This document shows, piece by piece, positions 33,643 to 39,335 of a stretch of DNA of 39,335 nucleotides (positions are counted from its first letter, which is position 1; each line of letters opens with the position of its first letter). Below the pieces are notes generated by a model. It made no database searches and was not told the DNA's origin. It saw nothing but the letters and a program-made list of their open reading frames with translations. The DNA is taken from contig QHVC01000052.1 in assembly GCA_003222205.1 (NCBI GenBank), forward strand, positions 1 through 39,335, in the 5' to 3' direction. Both the position numbers and the translations under genes were made by a program. The DNA comes from Gemmatimonadota bacterium (GTDB lineage Bacteria > Gemmatimonadota > Gemmatimonadetes > Gemmatimonadales > GWC2-71-9).

Positions 33643-35324
33643 ACGTCTTCCTGTCCTTCCTCCTTGGGGAAGCCGGTCGCCGCCAGCACGATGCGGTGAT
33701 GGATCGGGTCGACTTCGAGCACCTTCAGCTCGACCGCCTGCGCCTCCTTCACCGCCTCTCCCGGATTGTGGATGTCGGGGATGCCCAGCTGCGACATCGG
33801 CACGAAACCCTCGATGTCGCTGCCGATGTCCACCACCACCCCCTTGTCCATCAGCCGCAACACGCGGCCACGCAGCTCCGTGCCAACGGGGTAGGTCTCG
33901 CCGATGCGCAGCCAAGGATCCTCCTGCGCCTGCTTGAGACCCAGCGAGATGCGCTTGTTCTCGGCGTCGACGTTCAGGACCAGCACCTCCACTTCGTCGC
34001 CCTTCTTCACCACTTCGGAGGGGTGCTGCACGCGCTTCGTCCACGACATGTCGGAGATGTGGATCAGGCCGTCGATCCCCGGCTCGATCTCCACGAACGC
34101 ACCGAACGAGGTGAGGTTCCGCACCTTGCCCTTGAGCCGCGTGCCCACGGGGTACTTCTGCGGCAGCGCCATCCACGGATCCTCCTCGGTCTGCTTCATC
34201 CCAAGGGAGATCTTCTCTTCGGTCTCGTCCACTTTGAGCACCACGGCTTCGATCGTCTCGCCGATCGACACGACCTTCGACGGATGGCGCACGTTGCGGG
34301 TCCAGCTCATCTCGGAGATGTGCACAAGGCCTTCGATCCCCGGCTCCAGCTCGACGAACGCCCCGTAGTTGGTGATCGAGACCACCTTGCCCTGCACGCG
34401 CGTGCCGACCGGATACCGCTGGGCGACGTCGTGCCACGGGTAGGTCTGCAGCTGCTTCAAACCGAGACTGATGCGCTCGCGCTCCCAGTCGATGTCCAGC
34501 ACCTTCACTTCGAGTTCCTGCCCGATGCGCACGAGCTCGGACGGATGCGACACGCGGCCGTAGCTCATGTCCGTGATGTGCAGCAGCCCATCCACGCCGC
34601 CCAGATCGATGAACGCGCCGAAATCCGTGATGTTCTTCACGACGCCTTTGCGAACCTGGGCGACCTGGAGCTCCTTCATCAGGACGTCGCGCTTGGTCTT
34701 GCGCTCAGCCTCCAGCAGCACGCGGCGCGACACGACGATGTTGCGGCGTCGCTTGTTGAGCTTGATGATCTTGAATTCGAACGACTGGCCGAGCAGCTCG
34801 TCGATGTTGGGCACGCGGCGCAGTGCGATCTGGCTGCCCGGCAGGAAGGCGTCCACGCCCATCAGGTCCACCACCACCCCGCCCTTGATCTTCTTGACCA
34901 GCGCGCCCTGCACCGGCTCGTCCTTCTCGTAGGCCTCGCGGATCCGCTCCCACACCCGCATGAAGTCGGCCTTCTTCTTCGAGAGGACGACGGCCCCTTC
35001 CTGATCCTCGAGATGCTCGAGGAAGACCTCGATCTCGTCGCCTTCCTTGAGGCTCTTGGGATCCTTGAATTCGTCGATCGCGACCGCCCCCTCCGACTTG
35101 AACCCCACGTCGAGGATCACCGCGGTGTCCGTAACCCGCAGCACTTTCGACTTGACGATCTCGCCTTCCTCGATGTTGGAGAGCGTTCCCTCGTACAGCT
35201 CCGTCATCTTGGCGATTTCTTCGGGGGAGTACTCTTCGTGCAGGTCGGTGCGCACCCGCAGGTGAGACGTCTTCTTGGGCGCGCCTTCGGTGGGGGATTC
35301 CACGTCCCGAGCTTCAGCCAGCAT
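33627..35324 (-). CDS. rpsA: 30S ribosomal protein bS1
   Basis: mRNA-binding protein that delivers transcripts to the 30S subunit. 565 residues with six S1 repeats: about 50-118, 135-203, 220-288, 305-375, 392-462 and 479-550. The last four carry the usual FGAFxxLxxGxxGLxHISxM-type core, for example TDFGAFIDLGGVDGLLHIT. ATG 35324 was chosen over a TTG one codon earlier; there is no clear Shine-Dalgarno, as is common for rpsA. It lies 75 bp downstream of cmk with a GC hairpin in the gap. Confidence 0.97.
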   Translation of the reverse strand: MLAEARDVESPTEGAPKKTSHLRVRTDLHEEYSPEEIAKMTELYEGTLSNIEEGEIVKSKVLRVTDTAVILDVGFKSEGAVAIDEFKDPKSLKEGDEIEVFLEHLEDQEGAVVLSKKKADFMRVWERIREAYEKDEPVQGALVKKIKGGVVVDLMGVDAFLPGSQIALRRVPNIDELLGQSFEFKIIKLNKRRRNIVVSRRVLLEAERKTKRDVLMKELQVAQVRKGVVKNITDFGAFIDLGGVDGLLHITDMSYGRVSHPSELVRIGQELEVKVLDIDWERERISLGLKQLQTYPWHDVAQRYPVGTRVQGKVVSITNYGAFVELEPGIEGLVHISEMSWTRNVRHPSKVVSIGETIEAVVLKVDETEEKISLGMKQTEEDPWMALPQKYPVGTRLKGKVRNLTSFGAFVEIEPGIDGLIHISDMSWTKRVQHPSEVVKKGDEVEVLVLNVDAENKRISLGLKQAQEDPWLRIGETYPVGTELRGRVLRLMDKGVVVDIGSDIEGFVPMSQLGIPDIHNPGEAVKEAQAVELKVLEVDPIHHRIVLAATGFPKEEGQEDVKVDA

Positions 35325-35360
35325 CAAGGGTTACCGGTCCGGTAGTGCGTTTGAGCAATG

Positions 35361-35384
35361 CGCCCCGGAAACCACCCCGGGGCG
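35361..35384 (-). terminator. GC hairpin between cmk and rpsA
   Basis: Perfect 8-bp stem CGCCCCGG (35361-35368) / CCGGGGCG (35377-35384) with an 8-base loop, 37-60 bases upstream of the rpsA start. No T-tract, so it may be an rpsA leader structure rather than a terminator. Confidence 0.4.
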
Positions 35385-35399
35385 GGGGAACACGCAAAG

Positions 35400-36101
35400 C
35401 TAGCCGCGGAAGCGTGCGCGCGCTAGCGCCACCACGCGCGCAACCTGCTCCTCCAGCGACACATGCGTCGTGTCCAGCAGGACGGCGTCCGCAGCGGGCT
35501 TGAGCGGCGCCACCGGTCGCTCGCGATCTGCGTCATCCCGGGCTGCGAGGGCCTGACTCTCGCGCCGCACCCGCTCAGCGTCGGGCGCCTGACCGCGCTG
35601 CGTCAGACGGCGGCGCGCCCGCTCTTCCGGTGTCGCCGTGAGAAAAACCTTGAGCGGCGCATCGGGGAACACCACGGTCCCGATGTCCCGCCCGTCCACC
35701 ACGACGCCGGCGGGATGTTGCCGCACGACCCGCTGTTGCTCGGCGTTCACCCAGGCGCGCACCTCGGGCAACGCCGCCACCGCTGACACCCGGGTCGTCA
35801 CCCGCTCCGAGCGCACCGCCTCCTCGACATCCACGCCGGCCACGGTGGGAACGAACTCACGTCCCACCAGCGCGAGCGTGATGGGGAGCTCCTGGGCGAG
35901 CGCCACAATCCGCTGGGGGTTCCACCCTTCCCCCTTCCCCCCTCCCTCGTCCCCGAGATTGTCGAGCGCCGCCAGGGTCATCGCCCGATACAATGCCCCC
36001 GAATCGAGGTGCGCCCACCCCAGCCGCTCTGCCACGAGCGCGCCGGTGGAGGACTTGCCTGACGCCGCCGGACCGTCAATCGCGATGACGCGGAGGGTCA
36101 C
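35400..36101 (-). CDS. cmk: cytidylate kinase
   Basis: Phosphorylates CMP and dCMP. 233 residues. P-loop IDGPAASGKSSTGALVAERL, LDSGALYRAMTLAAL and DGRDIGTVVFPDAPLKVFLT are all present. After DNLGDE a G-rich DNA tract (35922-35954) inserts a Gly/Lys/Glu stretch. GTG 36101 overlaps the aroA stop (GTGA). The cmk-rpsA and aroA-cmk orders are common in bacteria. Confidence 0.96.
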   Translation of the reverse strand: MTLRVIAIDGPAASGKSSTGALVAERLGWAHLDSGALYRAMTLAALDNLGDEGGGKGEGWNPQRIVALAQELPITLALVGREFVPTVAGVDVEEAVRSERVTTRVSAVAALPEVRAWVNAEQQRVVRQHPAGVVVDGRDIGTVVFPDAPLKVFLTATPEERARRRLTQRGQAPDAERVRRESQALAARDDADRERPVAPLKPAADAVLLDTTHVSLEEQVARVVALARARFRG

Positions 36102-37399
36102 GTTACCCGTTGCCGGTTGCCCGTTGCCTGAATACGTCGCAAATCGGAGAAAAACCCCGGATAACTGATCGCTACCGATGCCCGCTCCGACAGCCGCACG
36201 GCCCCGCCGGGCACCGTGCCCAGCACGGCGAACGCCATCGCCAGGCGGTGATCGCCGGCCGTGTCCACCCGCCCTCGCGGCGGTGCCGGCGTGCCGGCGA
36301 CGTAGAGGTCGTTGCCACGAGCCTCCGCCGCTCCGCCCAGCGTCCGCAGGTTCGCCGCGATGAGCTCGAGGCGGTTGCTCTCCTTCACCCGCAGCTCGCC
36401 GACGTCGCGGAACACCGTCTCCCCGCGGGCCCGGCTGGCCAGCACCGCCAGCACCGGAACCTCGTCAACGAGGGTCGGGATCTCCGCTGCCGCGACTTCC
36501 GTGCCCACCAGCCGCGCGGGGCGCACCAGCAGGTCCGCCACGGCCTCCCCGCCCGACTCGCTCAGATTCAGTCGCGCGACGCGCGCTCCCATGCGCTCCA
36601 GCACGACGAGGAACCCCGTGCGCGTGGGGTTGACCCCCACGTTCTCGAGCAGCAGCTCGCCTCCGTCGGCGAGCACAGCGGCGGCCACGAGGAACGCCGC
36701 GGACGAGATGTCGCCGGGAACCACGAGGCGGAATGGCGGAATGGCGGACCGGCGGTCTGAGGGCACGAAAGACACCGCCGTGTCGTCCACCCGCAGCTGC
36801 AACCCCAAGTGGACGAACAAACGCTCGGTGTGATCCCGCGATCGGTACGGCTCACGCACGGTGACGGGGACTCCGCCGGTGAGCCCCGCGAACAGCAGAG
36901 CGCTCTTCACCTGGGCGCTGGCGACGGGACTCGTGTAGTCGAGGGGCGTCAGGCGTCCGCCGCGGATCCTGAGCGGGAGCGTGTCGCCCCCTTCTTCCTC
37001 TATATGCGCCCCCATCGCCCGCAAGGGCTCGGTCACGCGCCGCATCGGCCGTCGCCGCAGCGACGCATCGCCCGTGAGCCGCGCCGGGAACCGCTGCCCC
37101 GCTAGCAGGCCCAGCGTCAGGCGCGCGGTGGTGCCCGAGTTGCCGCAGTCCAGGGATCCGCCCGGCCTGGAGAGTCGGCCCCCCCGCACCGTCACGACCA
37201 CCCCGTCGCGCACCGTCGACACGACGGCGCCCATCCGGCGCAGCACCCGCGCCGTGCTCTTGACGTCCTCACCGGTGAGCAGCCCCGTGAGCTCGCAGCG
37301 CCCCCCACCCTCCCCACCCCGGGTGAGTGCCGCCAGCATCAGCGCCCGGTGCGATATGCTCTTGTCCCCGGGGACGCGAACCGTCCCGGCGACCTTCAT
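36098..37399 (-). CDS. aroA: 3-phosphoshikimate 1-carboxyvinyltransferase (EPSP synthase)
   Basis: Sixth step of the shikimate pathway. 433 residues. VPGDKSISHRALMLAALT at the N terminus, then LDCGNSGTTARLTLGLLAG, RVKESNRLELIA and a DHRLAMAFAVLG segment near the end. The GNSGTTxR form is the one I associate with class II enzymes. A G-rich tract (37300-37320) codes TRGGEGGGR just after the first motif. The last ten residues are encoded by a 7-nt repeat. ATG 37399 overlaps the tyrA stop (ATGA). Confidence 0.96.
   Translation of the reverse strand: MKVAGTVRVPGDKSISHRALMLAALTRGGEGGGRCELTGLLTGEDVKSTARVLRRMGAVVSTVRDGVVVTVRGGRLSRPGGSLDCGNSGTTARLTLGLLAGQRFPARLTGDASLRRRPMRRVTEPLRAMGAHIEEEGGDTLPLRIRGGRLTPLDYTSPVASAQVKSALLFAGLTGGVPVTVREPYRSRDHTERLFVHLGLQLRVDDTAVSFVPSDRRSAIPPFRLVVPGDISSAAFLVAAAVLADGGELLLENVGVNPTRTGFLVVLERMGARVARLNLSESGGEAVADLLVRPARLVGTEVAAAEIPTLVDEVPVLAVLASRARGETVFRDVGELRVKESNRLELIAANLRTLGGAAEARGNDLYVAGTPAPPRGRVDTAGDHRLAMAFAVLGTVPGGAVRLSERASVAISYPGFFSDLRRIQATGNRQRVT
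36101..36128. repeat. 7-nt tandem repeat coding the C terminus of EPSP synthase
   Basis: Four heptamers (cgttacc, cgttgcc, ggttgcc, cgttgcc on the plus strand) directly abut the aroA stop codon and the cmk start, encoding the QATGNRQRVT tail. Confidence 0.85.
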
Positions 37400-38238
37400 G
37401 CGTCGAGCCCCCGGCGCCAGTCGGCCGCCCGGGTCAGCCACGCCCGCAGCGCGATGGGGTCGCCCGCCTCCAGCGCGCGCTCGACTTCGCCCAGCGGCTC
37501 CTCCAGCGCCCGGAGCGCCGGGAGCAGCACATCGCGGTTGAGCAGCAGGATCTCCGTCCACAGGCCGGCGTCGCTAGCGGCGAGCCGCGTCGTGTCCCGC
37601 GCGCCGGGGCCCAGGCCGGCCCCTGGAGGCGCCTCGCGCGCGAGGTACACGCCCAGCAGCGAGGCAACGACCTGGGGCACGTGACTGGTGACGGCCAGCT
37701 GCGCGTCGTGACGCTCCGCGTCCAGCATTACCGCGTGCGCTCCGGCCACCGTCTCCCAGAAATGCGCGATTTCCCGCGCGGCCTCCTCGCCGCCCGCCGC
37801 CGGAGTCACGTAGACGACCGCGCCCGCGAACAGATCCGCGCGCGAGGCCTCGAAGCCGTGGCGGTGCGTGCCGGCGAGCGGATGGCTCCCCGCGAATCGC
37901 GCCGCGAGGCCGAGGGCTTCCGCCTTGGCCACGATGCTGCGTTTGACCGATCCGACGTCGGTCACGAGCGCGCCGGCCCGGAGGTGGGGGGCGAGCGCCG
38001 CGAGCAGGTCGAGATTCGCCGCTGGGGGAGCCGCGAGGACGAGCAGGTCGACCGCGCGGGCGACCTCGCGGGCGCTGGCCGGCGCGTCGTCGAGGGCGCC
38101 CTGCTGCGCGGCGGCGGCGCGCTCGTTCGCCCACGGCGACCAGCCGATGATAGTGGGGACGCCCGCCCGCTTCGCCTGGCGCGCCAGCGAGCCCCCGATC
38201 GCGCCGAGGCCGATGATGCCGAGTCGGGTAGGACGCAG
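37396..38238 (-). CDS. tyrA: prephenate dehydrogenase, apparent CTG start
   Basis: NAD(P)-dependent enzyme of tyrosine synthesis, 280 residues. LGIIGLGAIGGSLARQAKRA at the N terminus, DVGSVKRSIVAKAE, GSHPLAGTHRHGFEA, ADLFAGAVVYVTP and TSHVPQVVASLL match the family. The nucleotide-binding motif begins four residues after the proposed start. No in-frame ATG, GTG or TTG lies between the Rossmann motif and the divergent gene's start region. CTG 38238 has GGAG seven bases upstream; CTG 38244 is an alternative. Coupled to aroA by ATGA. Confidence 0.9.
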   Translation of the reverse strand: MRPTRLGIIGLGAIGGSLARQAKRAGVPTIIGWSPWANERAAAAQQGALDDAPASAREVARAVDLLVLAAPPAANLDLLAALAPHLRAGALVTDVGSVKRSIVAKAEALGLAARFAGSHPLAGTHRHGFEASRADLFAGAVVYVTPAAGGEEAAREIAHFWETVAGAHAVMLDAERHDAQLAVTSHVPQVVASLLGVYLAREAPPGAGLGPGARDTTRLAASDAGLWTEILLLNRDVLLPALRALEEPLGEVERALEAGDPIALRAWLTRAADWRRGLDA

Positions 38239-38280
38239 GGGCAGACTCCGTGGCGGTCTTGTGTCCGGGTCGCCGAAATG

Positions 38281-38297
38281 TAGGTATAGGGCATCGG
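38281..38297. promoter_or_regulatory. possible shared bidirectional -10 between tyrA and the sensor gene
   Basis: GGTATAGG (38283-38290) reads TATAGG on the plus strand and TATACC on the minus strand, so one TATA core could serve both divergent genes. On the plus strand it ends eight bases before the sensor ATG, which would make a leaderless mRNA. No clear -35 was found on either side. Confidence 0.3.
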
Positions 38298-38298
38298 C

Positions 38299-39335
38299 AT
38301 GACAAACGCGCCACCGGCTTCTTCCGCACGCGGCCCGTGGCACCGGGCGCCGAGCATCACCCGCCTGCTCGCGGTGACCTTCGTCGCCGTAGCAGTGGTC
38401 GGCACGGTGATCCAGATCGCCGTGTGGCGGAGCGCCCGCAGCACCCAGGATGCGATGCTCCAGCTCTCCCGCGAGCTGGACGCAGCTCAACGCCTCACGA
38501 CCTCCCCCGCGATCGACACCCAGCTCGACGCCACGCGCGACCTCGCCGCCGAGGCCGCGGACGACGCCATCCAGGCTGCGGCCGCGACCACCGTCATCTT
38601 CGCCGCCATGCTCGCGGTGCTCGCGATCGGACTCTGGTACAACCGGCGCCGCCTCGCGCAGCCGTTCGCCCGGGTGACCGCCGCGCTGGCACGCGTCACC
38701 GCCGGCGACTACATGGAGCGACTCGACGAAACGGCGCCGGACGAATTCGGCGTGCTCTCGCGCGGGATCAACCGCATGGCGGCCAGCCTGGCGTGGCGGG
38801 ACCGGATGCACGAGTATCTCGCCGGGCTGCTGACCGCCCTCAACACCCCGGCCGGCGAGGGAGCCGGGCTGCGCCAGGCCCTCGGCATCCTCGGGGGCGT
38901 CACGGGAGCCGCCGCCATGGTGTTGTACCTGCCGAGCTTCGACGCCAACGAGTGGACGCCAGTCGTCGCCAGCGGCGTCGAGGCGCAGGGTGTGGGACGC
39001 CCGATCGTCCGGGAGCTCGTGGGCGACCGCCCCGAATCCCGCGAGCTGCTCGGCAGCGCGGCGAACGAGGCCCGCGAAAAGCTGCGGATCGCCGGATCCC
39101 CGCCCGCCGTGTTGACCCTGGTGCCGCTGCGGGTCGGCGGGCGGCTCGCGGGCCTGCTGGCGCTCTTCTCCGCGGCCGCGCTGACGCCGGACCAGCGCGC
39201 GGCGCTCGAGATCGCACTCCCCAACCTGGCCATCGCGTGCGAGCGCGAATCGTCCCATCGGCGCACGCGCCGCCAGGCGGCGGAGACGCGGCGCGCGGCG
39301 ACCTATCTCGAGGATCAGTCGGACGAGCTCACGCG
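38299..39335 (+). CDS. membrane sensor protein with HAMP and GAF domains, 3' end missing (probable sensor kinase)
   Basis: Open to the right edge of the window with no stop, 345 residues visible. First membrane segment about residues 22-44 (LLAVTFVAVAVVGTVIQIAV), an external helical stretch, second segment about 97-114 (TVIFAAMLAVLAIGLWY), then a HAMP domain (RLAQPFARVTAALARVTAGD to about 170, with PDEFGVLSRGINRMA). A GAF-like domain follows (about 175-320, with LVPLRVGGRLAGLLALFS). Helical, charged sequence at the edge (TYLEDQSDELT) is typical of the coiled coil before a histidine-kinase core, which is not in view; a cyclase or phosphatase output is possible. No Shine-Dalgarno; divergent from tyrA. 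Confidence 0.85.
   Translation, partial: MTNAPPASSARGPWHRAPSITRLLAVTFVAVAVVGTVIQIAVWRSARSTQDAMLQLSRELDAAQRLTTSPAIDTQLDATRDLAAEAADDAIQAAAATTVIFAAMLAVLAIGLWYNRRRLAQPFARVTAALARVTAGDYMERLDETAPDEFGVLSRGINRMAASLAWRDRMHEYLAGLLTALNTPAGEGAGLRQALGILGGVTGAAAMVLYLPSFDANEWTPVVASGVEAQGVGRPIVRELVGDRPESRELLGSAANEAREKLRIAGSPPAVLTLVPLRVGGRLAGLLALFSAAALTPDQRAALEIALPNLAIACERESSHRRTRRQAAETRRAATYLEDQSDELT

Noticed and set aside
37396-39258. A 620-codon frame ending in prephenate dehydrogenase
   Set aside because: The upstream 340 codons are antisense to the sensor gene and have no homology; the dehydrogenase begins at the Rossmann motif near 38238.
1-39335. tRNA or rRNA genes, insertion sequences, integrases, attachment sites
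   Set aside because: I looked for T-loop signatures next to cloverleaf-length pairing, terminal inverted repeats with transposase frames and integrase motifs, and saw none.

Overview
The window is about 39 kb of very GC-rich bacterial chromosome, packed almost entirely with housekeeping genes, most of them on the minus strand. Neighbouring genes often overlap by 4 bp (ATGA, GTGA, TTGA), and GTG starts are common. No rRNA, tRNA, CRISPR array, phage gene or transposase was seen. Codon style, the gene set (rod-shape operon, propionyl-CoA carboxylase, Ser/Thr kinase, plant-type enoyl-ACP reductase, Planctomycetes/FCB-like HisRS) and synteny suggest a didermal, rod-shaped member of the FCB side of Bacteria. 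Gemmatimonadota is my best guess, but this is inference; no marker here proves it.

Layout. (1) 1-9439, minus: mreB-mreC-mreD-mrdA-rodA-accD-folC-hisS-cupin and the first codons of another gene. This is one long coupled unit joining cell-wall elongation to malonyl-CoA, folate and tRNA charging. (2) 9553-11858, plus: a 2[4Fe-4S] ferredoxin, an archaeal-type geranylgeranyl reductase and a plant-type enoyl-ACP reductase, all concerned with reducing lipid chains. (3) 11874-12759, minus: polysaccharide deacetylase and a 39-residue membrane miniprotein. (4) 12870-18199, minus: rpsO-pnp-M16 peptidase-ald-dut. (5) 18265-19254, plus: a tail-anchored Ser/Thr kinase, convergent with the next block. (6) 19251-26576, minus: the classic rpsB-tsf-pyrH-frr-uppS-cdsA-dxr-rseP cluster plus a small unknown gene. 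(7) 26769-27619, minus: rplM-rpsI, driven by a near-perfect sigma-70 promoter. (8) 27673-33512, minus: pccB, unknown exported protein, biotin carboxylase, TrmA-like protein and biotinyl carrier, i.e. a propionyl-CoA carboxylase whose alpha subunit is split in two. (9) 33627-38238, minus: tyrA-aroA-cmk-rpsA. (10) 38299 to the right edge, plus: the N-terminal part of a HAMP/GAF membrane sensor.

Most worth attention. (a) The ferredoxin/geranylgeranyl reductase/enoyl reductase cassette, which looks like an archaeal lipid-saturation pair in a bacterium. (b) A TrmA/RumA-family methyltransferase homologue inside the carboxylase operon that has lost the catalytic Cys. (c) A dispersed family of degenerate 7- or 8-nt tandem repeats that sits on the 3' ends of minus-strand genes, often swallowing the stop codon and in places arranged as long inverted repeats. 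(d) G-rich tracts inserted in frame in at least seven unrelated genes, coding Gly/Lys/Glu loops. (e) Two essential-pathway genes, folC and tyrA, that have no ATG, GTG or TTG start but each have a CTG seven bases after a Shine-Dalgarno-like sequence.

There is no gene-free stretch over 300 bases. The largest gap, about 190 bp between rpsI and rpsB, holds a large inverted repeat and a nested leader hairpin.
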